A DNA stretch of 64,000 nt from Nymphaea colorata (lineage: Eukaryota > Streptophyta > Magnoliopsida > Nymphaeales > Nymphaeaceae): contig NC_045150.1 in assembly GCF_008831285.2 (NCBI RefSeq), positions 10,058,001-10,122,000 on the forward strand, in the 5' to 3' direction. Position 1 is the stretch's first letter. Every line of letters starts with the position of its first letter. Shown here piece after piece: positions 11,525 through 22,849 of the stretch. Under the pieces are notes generated by a model. It made no database searches and was not told the origin of the DNA. It saw only the letters and a program-made list of their open reading frames with translations. The position numbers were made by a program, and so were the translations under genes.

Positions 11525-11841
11525 TGAAAGAAAAGTTGAACACACAGGTGTAACGAGGTTCAGCTAAAATCAGCCTACATCCACAAAAAGACTCTCTCTT
11601 CTATTCTATAACCACACAGAGAGAGTACAGATATTTATAGTCACTTTATACAATTTAGATCCTTGATTTTAGGATCATGATTTACATGACAGATTTGGGA
11701 GAATTATAGGAGAAGATAGGGGAAATTATTTCTTTCTCATTTAGAGAAGATTGGTCAGTTTTGGATAGCTCTTGAGTTTTGGAAACCGTACCCTGTCCAT
11801 TGTAACTGATCCTGATCGTATGCGTTCCATATATCTTATCA
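11525..11841 (-). repeat. Copia LTR
   Basis: 317 bases with TG and CA ends as displayed. Read on the minus strand it ends in GTGGATGTAGGCTGA...GAACCTCGTTA, a layout typical of the U5 end of plant copia LTRs. The outer end is set by the sequence shared with 8853 onward. No second copy of this LTR is in the window. Confidence 0.65.
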
Positions 11842-11934
11842 TTGTTAACAAATCTAGCACAGCTCTATGTTACAGAAATTTCTGAACATTTTCTATAAGA
11901 AGAAGGTCATTCTGCTGGTCCACAAACACCGGAA

Positions 11935-12345
11935 GAGGCTTGGTGATGGTTATGAGAGAGATGGGCTCTATCTACTACGTTAACTTGAACACAAGCAAGG
12001 CACTTCCAGCTGACAAGAAGAATGAAGAATCACTCCTATAGCACTATAGGTTGGGATATTTGTCTGATCTAATTCTCAAAACTGTGTTTCTTAAGCTCGT
12101 CTACAATTTTTCAGTATGTGAGACATGCAATTATGCAAAGATGACTGGACAATCATTTCCTGAATCTGAAATAAAAAGCCAACATTGCTTCAACTTGGTT
12201 CAGGCTGATGTATGGGGCCTGACTCCTGCTGTTTCCAACTTTATTTTCAGATACTTTCTCCTGTTAAAAGATGACAAATCATGGATGAGTTGGGTGTTCT
12301 TTCTCAAGAAAAAAGGATGAAGTCTTTTTTATTCGCAGGCATTGT
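11935..12345 (+). pseudogene. Copia integrase N-terminal fragment
   Basis: Plus-strand reading gives a GAG-pre-integrase-like stretch, then the zinc-binding CETCNYAKM motif, then the start of the catalytic core with DVWG (the first catalytic Asp of the DDE triad) and FFLKKKDEV. Integrase joins element cDNA to host DNA. The N-terminal part is interrupted by a stop, and after about 12345 recognisable sequence ends, so the other two catalytic residues are absent. It is on the opposite strand to the copia fragment at 10.2-11.84 kb and so comes from a different element. Confidence 0.8.
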
Positions 12346-12349
12346 ATGG

Positions 12350-13455
12350 CGACTAGCAATATCTTATATTAACAAAAGTCACGCACTGGGTGAATTTTAT
12401 CCAATCTTAAGACTGTGAAAGGTTCCAGATTGGGTTGAGAAGGACTTGGTTTCACATGCAAGTCCCACAAATATTATTAACCGACAAATTTTTGGTGGTG
12501 GCAAACCCTCTGCTAGGTTAAAAGAATCAAAACTTAGCGGAACAATCTTGACATCAGGGCTGGGGCTTGTTCTCTCTATATGTTTGAAGTTGAACTCTTG
12601 TCCTCAGAAGAGGGGTCGACCTTTTGGTTGCTGTTAGCTCATTGCCATCTAGACATCCTTTGTCTTTCTCACTCCTCTTTTTTGCTTCTATTGTCATTTC
12701 TTTACTGTTCTAATTTAATTTGTAATTTGGTGCTTTCTTGTCATCTATTTTATAATTTTTTTTTCCATTTTATCTGTGAAAATTGGTTCAGATCAACCTA
12801 TTTGAATCGTACCAGTTTGTTACCGGTCCGATATTTGATCAAATTATAATTGGCATGCAGAGTTCTATATTTTTTAAGTAACCTTATTCCTAGTCTCATG
12901 AGTTCTTTTCAGTGATGCCTGGGCCTCCCTTTTACACCCTACTCATGTCCAATGATATTGGATCGTGTAGGTCGGTGCAGGGTTGGAGTATTTTTGATTT
13001 TTTTTGTAAAGAAGTGTATATTTTGGAATATTTGCTTTTTCATAAACCCTTTTTGTCCTTTTAAAAGTCTTTTCTTTTTTTACTTAGACATGTTATTTTG
13101 GTTATTAAGCACCAATATGCATAATTTTTCATGCATAAGACCATATAAGACACTAATTTTGATCCGGCTTTCCTTAATGGCCATGCCCATGTGAGTAGAG
13201 TCAAATGTCCATCAACTGGCATACATAGTGCTTCCAAGTTCCATCCTTGCACTAGTATAGCACATTGCTCTCGATCCGACCAGGTCGACTCGAAACTGAA
13301 AGCATGTCATCGTCTTTAAGAAAAGTCATTCCTGGGATTCAAAGAAAAGTCGGCCGAATTTTTCTCACTTAACTGGCCCTTGCATCTAATTAAGACAACC
13401 GATACAATTAATTTCTGGCAACTAAAACTTACAAGTAGAACATATGTTCATATAT

Positions 13456-13490
<35 letters not shown>

Positions 13491-13500
13491 AAGGAATTGA
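12350..13500. other. Non-coding stretch
   Basis: 12660-12800 matches 9115-9220. The remainder is T-rich, with a TA run at 13449-13490, and no gene or RNA is seen. The ORFs at 12446-13194 overlap each other and lack any recognisable domain. Confidence 0.4.
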
Positions 13501-13509
13501 AATCAGCGA

Positions 13510-14095
13510 TTTTTTTGTTTTGTGTGGATAAAAACCATCACAGTGCATTTGCATTGATCAGTTGTTTGAGCATGGTCTTTTGAAAGCAGTTTTTAATTGT
13601 ACAAAATAACAAAATAACCACTCTACTGCACAAGTAGCTGCCTGAAATGTATGAAGTTATTAACATGAGCATAACGAAAGTTTGTGCGGCACCAGCCATC
13701 ATGTAGCTCCACCACGGGGCTTACAATCACACAAGATGATTCGTTGAATTTGAATGAACCTGCAATTGTGGGTGACCTTATACAGAATAGGCTCTGTCAC
13801 TAGGGAAGATCTCCATATATTAATTTTAATTGGTTCTGTCATAACCAAAATACAAGGTCGGCCGAATGCTGTTGGGCCCAGCTATCATTAATTACCAAAT
13901 AAGCACTTTATTAATTTGTCAGTCATTTGACCCAAATAATGCCAATGTTTAATTGATACCATATTTTTTTCGTTTAAGATTTAGAAAAAGAATTATATCA
14001 ATTAATTATCAGACATTTCATGATTTTGTTGTCTAGCTACCTCTAGCTTTGATAGTCATAGCACCAACTTCATCCACATTTTCTTCTCCCAGGCC
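13510..14095. repeat. Repeated module, copy 4 (most diverged)
   Basis: Matches the module core in order: GTGCATTTGCATTGATCAG (13542), the TGACCCAAATAATG block (13928) and the CTTCATCCACATTTTCTTCT block (14069). It shares AGCTTTGATAGTCATA with 9248. It is more diverged than copies 1 and 2 are from each other. Confidence 0.65.
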
Positions 14096-14930
14096 CTGCA
14101 AATTAATCATCATCAAAAACATTTTCATAAAATTAGATCAAACTGATAGATATAAATTTCAAAAAAATGACAAAGTATATTATTTTGCAAACATGTACGA
14201 TGGTTATTATAATGTACTGCTGAAGTTTAAAAAAACAAAATCATTGTCAATAGAATATTGATAAAAAAAAACATATAAAGACAAAGAAAATAGTGTGTGG
14301 GCACCCCGATCGTCAGGAAGGGGATGTTCAAGTAATATTGACAAAGTTACTCTTTGATGTAGATTCATTACTTATTCTTTCTACTAAAAGGGACGGCAGC
14401 CTAACTCCAGCAGAGTTTGCATCGAAAGTTACAAAGAAAATTGTGGTGGTGTACTTATATCCGGATGGTTGAGAGATTGATTCGATCCTCCATTGTACTT
14501 TAAGTTGTGTTTGATCCTCCACAGCAATAAAGACAAGCTATTGGAAATGCCTTTTGTCGTTGCAAATAAGTTTATTGCCAACTCGCAAATGACCAATACT
14601 CGTCCTTGCCATTTGCAGTGTTGCCAAAAATGTTTCGCTAGCCTCAGATCACCTGCCGCCATTTTAGAAGTGCATGGACTGTCATTCCCAGATTTTATCC
14701 AATGACGTGCCCGTGTTGAGAAAACTTGACAAATCAATATAAATTTGAAAATTTACATGGATAACGACAGATTCAGATTAGACATCCCTATCAAGTCTGA
14801 ATTAAGAATGCATTTATAAAAGAAAGAATTGTTAAAATTTACTTGTTTCCACCATTCCTCCCATTCTACTTCAAACTTCCCAGCCATGGAAAAATGATGT
14901 ATTTGATGTAATCCAAGCATGGGTTACCTT
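14096..14930. other. No gene recognised
   Basis: AT-rich. A 102-codon frame on the minus strand (14429-14737) has protein-like composition but no family I know and no neighbouring exon. I leave it uncalled. Confidence 0.3.
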
Positions 14931-14944
14931 CAACAATATTGGGC

Positions 14945-16815
14945 GGGCAGTAAGCTTCTTGATTTCCACATCAACTTCTGCCTACAAGATCGAAGATCAA
15001 AGAATAGATCAGTTTTCAGCACAAAGAAACTAACCAGCCTCAATCAATAGCACAACTTCTACAAGAGGAAGAAACTAATCTAGCATGCACCTTAGAAAGG
15101 ACAAGCTTCTACGAATCAATCATGCTCATCGAGTCTAGATCTTGATTAACTCTCCGCTCCTTGCTGACATCCACATCTGCAGTGCCTGATTGGACCATAA
15201 CTAGTTCAGATCTGATGAGATGACTTGGATGTTCTCTAGAAGAGAAATTAACTCATGATCAACTAAGTCAAAACCAGCTTCATGCCATCAAGGGAAAATG
15301 TAAGTTCCTACTAAAATTGAATTATACTGATGAAACTACAAAGAAAAGTAGGAAATTCGGAAATTCAAACTGTTACAGTCTTAAGGTATTTTTAGCAAAG
15401 TAGTTTACAAATCAAATCATGAGAATATATATATATTGTTACATTAAAGAGAGGCAGCTCTTTGCCAATGCACCATGTCTCAAACAGCAACTATGTGTTT
15501 CAACTACTATACTTAGTAGCAAGTAGATTACACCTGTGACATGTAACTTGTTTCCAATAGCTATACATGTGCCATCAATCTTAAGAATTATATTTAAATT
15601 TCACCAATAATTCTACTTGTTGAGTGCATTGGCCACCTGTAACAACATTCTAGAAATAAAATCAGCAGTAACCCAATAGAAGATATACCAAGATAAGATC
15701 GAGAGAAAGGATTAAGTAGACCAAGTAAGGTTACTAAAAATAGCAAGAAGGCAATAGACAGTATAAAGGCTAAAGCCCAAAAGATCTTGGACGCTCCATG
15801 AACAGCAATTAGGGCACGGACATCAGCAAAGAGGAATTCTTACATCCATACCCATGCTACATAGTAATGAGACTGAATAATCATCTTACCCATGTGTTGT
15901 AGGAGGAAGACCTTGAAGTTGTTCAATATAAGGTGGCATATCAAAAAGTACAAAGTCATAAAATTCTTAATAAATAAGTAGATTGTATTGATTTCCAAAT
16001 AAATATATTCATGCATACACAGTATGTGGAATGGATCAAAGAAAGTAGGTCTTACAAAAGCTTTGAATGCTCGACAATGTGCAGCCATCTCATATAATCA
16101 ATTTGCAAACCATATCCAAAACTTATACTAAAAAAATTAGTACAATTATCATACAAAAATATTGGCCATCATGGAAAAAATGAGAGAGAGAAGAGACCAA
16201 ATATCAGTTTTGAAACCATATTGAATGGCTGAATATAGAACGTTAGAGAGAGTTATAAGATTACATAGGTTAGCCACAATCTACTGCACCCATTTTCAAA
16301 GACCAGAGGAATTAATCGACAAAAGAATATCCAAACAAAACGAGCAGAAGCTATGGTAAAATGCATGCTTGAAATGTAGAATGCTTTGTAGCTGCACCTA
16401 CTAAAAACACTTGATATTCTCTTTGACTTAGCTATTAATTACAAGACACACTATTAGAAAAGTGACTCGTAAAAGATAGTAGAGACATTATCGAGGATGA
16501 CCACCATAGCATATGCAAGATAGCATGTGTATAAAAATATGAATAAACATGCATTAAAATATAGATATAAATACGTAGATAAATAGCTATATGTAATACA
16601 TAAATAAATAGAGAACTAATGTAAATATGTACGGCATTATCACTTCAAATAACATGTCACCTTTGAGTCTTTGATAACTCTGAAGAAACCAAATGTAAAA
16701 TAAGGACTCGTGTGTAAAAAAAGTGTAGCAAATACCGCCAAACTACCTTATATGTATCCGCACTGCCCTTTCAAGATAATCTAAGATGCCCTCATTGCTC
16801 CTTGCAACACCACCT
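14945..16815 (-). pseudogene. Candidate exon remnants of an unidentified gene
   Basis: Reading the minus strand, several short open stretches look like exons with splice-like edges: about 16815-16745 (GGVARSNEGILDYLERAV), 16092-16050 (MAAHCRAFKAFV), 15950-15890 (YDFVLFDMPPYIEQLQGLP, then GG/GTAAG), 15230-15140 (ends at a stop) and about 14990-14940 (AEVDVEIKKLTARPILL, preceded by TTGTAG and followed by GTAACC). They share strand and order. I cannot name the family, and frames across the proposed junctions were not proven consistent. They could also be unrelated chance open stretches. Confidence 0.3.
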
Positions 16816-16819
16816 TTGA

Positions 16820-17165
16820 AGTCAAATAAAATAGAACATCAACCTCATATTTGAAAAGAATTAACATGGCATTATTATAAGACTTGTTAGTTTCACACAG
16901 AAAAAAAGCTCAAAATGATCAACTGTGGTTAGACTAAGAGAAAAGATAATGAAAGACATACAAAATGTGTCATTTCTAACATTCTAACTTTTAGATCCAC
17001 AAGGGGGGGAGGGAGAGAGTTGAACCTGCAATAACCAGAAACACACAATTATGACCAAATAAAACCCTTACTTATAGGTGACAAAAGTCTAGAACTTTTG
17101 TTCCTATGATAATCAGTTCATTTCTATGTGTTGGGCTTTTTCATGGCTGGACCTTAGCCCTGTGT
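16820..17165. other. Non-coding interval
   Basis: AT-rich, with a G-run/GAGAGA patch near 17005-17021. Nothing further is recognised. Confidence 0.4.
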
Positions 17166-17168
17166 ACA

Positions 17169-17360
17169 TTAAGTTGGTGCAAAAGAAAGCAGTCTGTTGC
17201 CCAGATCATACTTGACACGCATGTTCTGCTGCGCAATATTCCCAAAGATGGGCATCTCTCCATCTTTAATGGCTAAGCAGGCGATTCCACTTCTAAATGT
17301 TCCAAAGATATTTGAAGGTGGCAGCTTCCAGTCTGCATTAGTGAAATGAAAGGTTATCAT
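17169..17360 (-). pseudogene. Pepsin-like aspartic protease, C-terminal fragment
   Basis: The minus strand encodes the end of a plant A1-family protease (TAXi_C region): ITFHFTNADWKLPPSNIF, then GIACLAIKDGEM, then the family hallmark IFGNIAQQNMRVKYDL and SFAPT before the stop. In the family this C-terminal lobe completes the substrate cleft of secreted or vacuolar proteases. Both catalytic Asp motifs lie upstream and are not in this fragment. Upstream sequence is displaced by a LINE inserted at 17361; the ATG-containing stretch beyond it is antisense LINE, not protease. Confidence 0.8.
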
Positions 17361-20042
17361 GGCTAAAAGAAGGGATAATAACATCAAGCTATTTCATGCT
17401 ATGTTGAAGAAAATGTCCAAAAAAATGAACTCTTGCACATGAAGATGGATGATGGGGAGTTTTATGAGGACGATAAAATTCTTTCAGCATGTACTTCTTA
17501 TTTTTAAAGATTTTTTGCCAGTGACAACTCAACAAAAATGATTATGGATGAGCTTGCTGTTGGCCACTGCATATTTATAAAAGGAAACTTAATGGACAAA
17601 AGTCCCATTTCAGATGAGGAAGTGTAATAGGCTGTTGTGGGAGCCAACCCCAATAGTGCACCAGGTCTGGATGGGTTTCCGAATTCGTTCTTTCAATAAA
17701 ATTGGGACATGGTAAGGACTAATATCACGGTCGCAATTAGAGATTTTTTTTTAGAAAGGAAAGTTTGTTAAGAAACTAGGCAGAAATCATATAATCTTAA
17801 TTCTTAAATTTGATTTAGAATTTGTTAAGCAACTAGTGTACTGAAATTTGTTTTCAGAATCATGGTTTCGAGAATGAAGAAGGTACTAAAGTGGGTCATT
17901 TCCAACATGCAAGGTTGTTTTTTGAAAGATAGAAACATCCATCAATCTCTCCTTCTTGTGCTTGAGATAGTATATGCAATGTCTAAGGGTCAACAAGCTT
18001 ATGTTGAAGATAGACCTATCAAAAGCATATGACAGGGTCAATTGGACTTTCTTACAAGCTGCCATGTTGCATTTGGGATTTCATCCTATTTGGACTCAAA
18101 GAGTAATGACAGTAATGACAAATGCCTTTTCTGCTCTTGTGATTAATGACCATCAAGGTGAATACTTTGGATATTCTCAGGGTCCGCAAAAAAGATACCC
18201 TTTATCTTCATTTTTATTCCTCATTGTTATGAAAATATTTTCACGTACATTGCAAGCTGCAATGGAAAGAAGAATGATTGAAGTCCCGCATCTTGGAAGA
18301 GGCATAGAGGGAGTTTTTTCTACAATCTACGCTGATGACATCTTGATTTTCTTAAAAGCCTTCAAGAATGGCTTTCTTCATCTACAATTTTTTTTTCCTA
18401 TTTGAACTCCATGCTGGAATGATGATTAACCTTCAAAAATCAGCATTCTTCTCTTTCAATATGGTCCAAATCAAGATTGCAAGTATTTGTAATCAGTTTG
18501 GCTAGAGCCTAGGACAGTTTCCTACTCGACATTTGGGTCACCCTCCCAAGCCAACGAATTTGAGAACGTTGATCTGATTCTTATTGTTTTAAAAATGCAA
18601 AGTAGACTAAGTTTATGAAAACGAATGCTACTTTCCTATGCAGGTAGGATCTGCTTGATCAAATCAGTATTAGAAGCACTTTGTATTTGCTGGATGTTGC
18701 TGTTCAAGTGCCCTCTTGGTGTCATTAAGAAAATAGAACAGATTATGTGCAGTTTTTTATAGGAACAGTCAGACGCAGGTAAGCCCCATTTAAATGCCTT
18801 GAATGTCTTGACTTTTCATAAATAGGAAGGTGGGATGAGTATTATAAAATTTAAAGTGGTCAATGAAGCTAACCTGTTGCTTCTAGGATGTACATTAATT
18901 TTTCACCAGGGCATATGGGACTCATTATGCATGAAGAAATATTTGAGTAGGAAAAGTCTTGGTATGTGGAAATGTTTCCCAATATTTCTTCTCTTGGTGG
19001 GGATCTAATCTGTTACTTGAAAGGTGATGAATGGAGAGCTTACGAAGTCCTGGGTAGACTGTGGGGGATGTTTTACTCAAGCAGATTCCATTGGATCTGT
19101 TTGGGGAGGCAGAACCTTTTCTTCGAAAGTCTGTTAACGAAATGCTAATACAGCGCCACATTGAGTGAAATCTATGGAGACATGTGCAATGCATTGGAGA
19201 TTGCCTTCAACTTTGGCTCATGCAAAGTGCAGATTTTCTTTGTTCTAAAGAAAATTGTAAACCTGTAAAGTTTGTGAGCCAAAAATCTAGAATTATGGTC
19301 ACCTTAAAGTTTGTGGGATACTTATGCTATGAACATTTAGCAATACATCTATTCATGGTTGATAAATTCCATAGAATAGACTCTTTCTCTATCTGGAACT
19401 GGTGGTGGAGGAAGAGGTTCTCATGTAAAGAATTCGGATGGTGTTGGCTTGCCTGCTTCAACATCATAATCTGGAAGCTATGCTGTTCCAAAAATCAGGT
19501 GGTGCTAAAGAGGTGGTTAAGATCAAGCATGAATAAACAACAATAAGGAAAATGTGTAAAATAGGCGATAAATATCTGGCTACAAACCATAATTTTCAGT
19601 CCTTTTTGGCATTGTCAGAGTAGAGATGAGTGGTGGATGGAAATGGTCACTGCTTGTGTTGCAAATGTTTATAAAGTGGCTGGTTCACTTTGGTTTAATG
19701 CCTCTCCAATCAGGAAAACCAGGTTGGTGGTACAAAGGTTTTTTTTCTCAAACGTGATCAGAATTATGGATTATGTTCTTACATACAGGATTCCTGAAGA
19801 CTGTCATGTTACTCTAATCACAAACTGTCATGCTCTTAGTTCTTGTGTCAAGGAACTAAGATAGTGACGCTGGTTCTTTGGTAGGCTCAATAGTGAGAAG
19901 AAGGTTTTCCTAATGTGGTTAAAAATCACTTGTCTTTGGAGGCTATCTCTTTGCTGAGCGAGCAAGAGTGTCAAGGTTTAGTGATGCTGGTTCTTAATTG
20001 TGTTTTTTCTGTTGATTTTTTTTATTCTTTGTATTCTTTTTC
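17361..20042 (+). mobile_element. L1-type LINE, 5'-truncated, with ATCAT flanking repeats
   Basis: Starts inside ORF2, in the linker upstream of the reverse transcriptase (RDNNIKLFHAML near 17370, SPISDEEV near 17607), continues through the polymerase and ends in a T-rich tail (TTTGTATTCTTTTTC). ATCAT occurs at 17356-17360 and 20043-20047, consistent with a target-site duplication. Protease sequence on the minus strand abuts the left end. The body has many stops and frameshifts. 5' truncation is normal for target-primed reverse transcription. Confidence 0.75.
17625..18900 (+). pseudogene. LINE reverse transcriptase (degenerate)
   Basis: Order of motifs: SAPGLDGFPNSFF (about 17658), MLKIDLSKAYDRVNWTFLQ (about 18000-18055), the polymerase active site YADDILIF (18328-18351) and LSYAGRICLIKSVL (about 18635). 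These are blocks of non-LTR reverse transcriptases. The first block contains in-frame stops, there is a frame change before 17974, and another follows the YADD block. The longest open piece is 143 residues (17974-18405). The catalytic Asp pair is kept, but the protein as a whole cannot be made. Confidence 0.85.
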
Positions 20043-20140
20043 ATCATTAATGGAAGTGGAGACCCAGCCCGACTGCGTCGGAACAGTTCCTGGTCAAGGA
20101 AGGTGGTGGCATTTCTGGCCCCAAATGAAGGGACAAGGTA
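20043..20140 (-). pseudogene. Possible continuation of the split aspartic protease
   Basis: On the right of the LINE, the minus strand reads GSPLPLM immediately before the junction. Placed before ITFHF at 17360 this resembles the SLP-x-ITFHF run common in plant A1 proteases. Further upstream the frame is unclear and a frameshift is likely. The case rests on a short stretch plus the ATCAT duplication, so it is suggestive only. Confidence 0.35.
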
Positions 20141-20249
20141 TACATCACAGCATTGGAGCTTCATGCATTTTTGTCGTTTTGCATCATTTTTAGCAATACA
20201 GGCAAAATTAGTAAGAACAAGATTCGTTTTGAATATTACTGTTTTCAAG

Positions 20250-21050
20250 AACGAAGAACCAATATAAATATAAATATAATTAAAATATAGATAAATAAAT
20301 ATTAAATAAACAAATATACATATATATTCATTTTAATCTTCTAGATGTTGGATGACTAAAAGATTTAAAATGTCACTGACAACACCATAAATCATTCCTA
20401 AAAGTGCCATAAATAGGTACTATGTGATACACTATTGCTAATACAGCTGCATGCTTTAGCGACCGATTTTTTTTTTTAGTAATAAGAAAAGATATGACAT
20501 ATGACAAATTTGAACATGTGTGTGTGTGTGTGGATTCAAATTTGATGGATGCTACATTTGGTCATATATCTCAAACTAAAAAATTATTTGCTAAAATATA
20601 GACACTGAAGGGGTGTTAGCAATGGTTTATAGTTTGTGGTGGTAGTGTGTTTTTATAATAGTTTGTAGTGATTTCAACAACTGTTTGTGGTGCTTTCAAC
20701 CATAGATTTTTAACTTTATAATTACCTAACAGCACTGGGTATTCGACATGCTAGAATTGTCCCATATAAAAGTACTAGTAATATCTTAAGTAGTCTTTAA
20801 TTTTTATAGGTGAAGACCAATTAGCTCCATTGTATGGCGTCTAATGATATTTTAATTACATTACTATAAACTGATGCACTGAATGACTTTTATCATATCT
20901 AAAGGGTGCAAAAAAATCCATGTTTGGTTCTTTCAAATGCATGACCCAAAAATGTTAATTAGCTGACAAGTAAATTCTCAATGATGGCAAACCTCTCACT
21001 CACACAAGATCAGTGGGAACTTCCTAGAAAAAGTCCTATATATGCTGCCA
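20250..21050. other. Non-coding AT-rich stretch
   Basis: No ORF or RNA recognised. A GT run occurs at 20517-20531. Around 20615-20705 the phrases GTTTATAGTTTGTGGT and GTTTGTGGTGCTTTCAAC repeat, resembling subterminal repeats of plant DNA transposons, but no ends were found. Confidence 0.4.
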
Positions 21051-21054
21051 AAAC

Positions 21055-21680
21055 ACTATGACTTGACTCTGAGGGTAGGCACTGGGCCAGGCACCAGATG
21101 GACAATTGGGACCCATTTGACCTAATGGGCAGATAAAAAAACTCGCAGGGATAGCTGGCCTGGGTCGGGTATCGGGGGCTTGACTTGGTCCAAATACATA
21201 TCTTTATCCTTTTTTTTCCCACAATTTTTGGCATGATGCCAGCAGATCGACTCCCATACAAACTCTTGACATATTCCCAATGGTTTCCAAAATATTAGAA
21301 AATGAAATGTGAAGAGTTTCAAATGAGGATAGATATCGGCAGGGGCAGAGCGAGGATTTTTTCCAAGGGCGGCCCAAACTGTCCAACAAACTTATCCGGG
21401 TAGGGCCAAACCAAACTCGAATCCAAAAAATACATTATGCAACTAATTTTTTTAATTTTTTTAATGTAATTGTTTTTTTATTAGCTGGGTGGGGTCATGG
21501 TCTAGGCGCCCCCCCCCCCTCCGCCACCTAGATATCGGATTGGTCCGTAGAAGATAAACATGAAGTTGATGGTCAGGCCCAGCCGGATAACTAAACAGAC
21601 CAATCTTGGATAGCCGATAAAGGCTTTGGGTCAGCCCAAGCATGGCTTTGTCAAGCCTTGGTCCAGCCTAATCCACCGCT
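21055..21680. repeat. GC-rich dispersed repeat split by a small element
   Basis: Two GC-rich blocks (21055-21195 and 21540-21680) rich in GGGCC/GGCCCAGCC surround AT-rich sequence and a nested 189-bp insertion. Similar GC-rich blocks recur at 28880-29060 and 38905-39270. No coding potential. Confidence 0.5.
21340..21528. mobile_element. Small terminal-inverted-repeat element with 10-bp target duplication
   Basis: 189 bp flanked by the perfect 10-bp direct repeat TAGATATCGG (21330-21339 and 21529-21538). It begins CAGGGGCAGAG and ends CTCCGCCACC, so GGCAGAG/GGCGGAG forms an imperfect terminal inverted repeat like that of 2293-2469. A C10 homopolymer lies near the right end. It is non-coding. 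Together the two copies define a family of short elements with 9-10 bp duplications. Confidence 0.75.
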
Positions 21681-21818
21681 ACTTTAGTCATATGGGGTCT
21701 ATTCTACCATATACGAGAGAGAGGCAGTGAGATCAAAATATTAGTAACTAGAGGTTGATTTGTATAATGTGGAACCACTTTAAGTTTTGGAAAGAACAGA
21801 TATATTATATCTCTTTTT

Positions 21819-21822
<4 letters not shown>

Positions 21823-21867
<45 letters not shown>
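21823..21867. repeat. (AT)n microsatellite
   Basis: About 45 bases of uninterrupted alternating A and T. Confidence 0.9.
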
Positions 21868-21869
<2 letters not shown>

Positions 21870-22849
21870 CCATGAATTTCTCCACGCAGCTTTGCATACA
21901 GAAATCCTCCGATGTCTCACAGTAGATCTTAGGGACTCGTACTGAGGAATGCATTTATTTACGTGCTCAGTGCATTATATTGGGTGGCTGTAATTGAATT
22001 GAAGTCGGGATGTCCTAGTCTATATATATATATATGTATCACTGAAAACTAGTTGTCAAAAATGAGCATTATCAATGGTTTACGATATGTTCATAGCAAC
22101 AGTTCCCTGTGTTTTTAGCAACAATTAACAGTTCTTTTAAAGACTAATTTGTAATGGTTTAAACAATTGGAGCATCGAGTACACAAAAGAACAATACATA
22201 CGTACACATACAAACATATATCCACCTACTTTTTGCTTCTGGGTTTGGTGTGGTTTTACATTTGGTTTAATATCTAGATCCAAAAACCCAACAAAAACTT
22301 TCAACCCTTGGGTAGATTTAAGAGGCTGTTTGGCAACGGTAATACATTGTTGCAAATAAGACAGAATCATAGAAGAATTGTTACAGTGTTATATGAATGT
22401 GTCTCATTTGTTTTGGGTAGATTTAGGAGAATAATAACGATGTGTTACTGCAGTCATACAGCCCCTAAGGTAATCAGTCTGGTCTGGATTGAAAAAATTT
22501 AAGTTAAAAAACTGAAGGCTCTTCCGGATCCGGTTCACCCACATTCGTTTAGGTAAGAGTCAGCGTGGTCCAACCTAACCCAACCCTTTGACATCCCTAA
22601 GTTCTGCAGGTTCACATGACCAAAGAGGAGGGATGCATTGGAGAAACTGCAGATGCCCTCGTTGACCAACTCCAGTGATGTCATTGATCGATTCCTCAAC
22701 AACGCCATAGATGGTCGCCTGAGCATTCAACATCAATGGGTGACGGCGAACTGCAGATGCTGGACTCTAGATGGTTCGTGTGGGCCTGTAGTTTGGGAGT
22801 GAAATCGACGCTGAGAGCTACTTTGTCAATATTTTGGAAATTTCTCTGA
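21868..22849. other. No gene recognised
   Basis: Mixed non-coding DNA. The minus-strand 63-codon frame at 22535-22726 has no recognisable domain. A stretch near 22055-22130 (AGCAACAGTT, TTTAGCAACAATTAAC) resembles subterminal repeats seen near 47180 and 60290. Confidence 0.35.

Larger units (their letters stand above)
10216..11841 (-). mobile_element. Ty1/copia retrotransposon, 3'-truncated (LTR, primer site, leader, gag)
   Basis: Reading the minus strand there is an LTR (11525-11841), an initiator-tRNA-Met primer site, a long repetitive leader and gag. Protease, integrase, polymerase and the second LTR are missing. The left break lies at a TA microsatellite near 10190-10216; the same flanking DNA without the element exists at 30.7-31.2 kb. 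The right edge abuts sequence (11842 onward) that also occurs at 8853, which supports 11841 as the LTR end. Confidence 0.8.

Noticed and set aside
11066-11545. Several overlapping ORFs of 60-101 codons on both strands
   Set aside because: They arise from the tandem repeat and pyrimidine-rich tracts in the copia leader and LTR; the frames are not domain-like.
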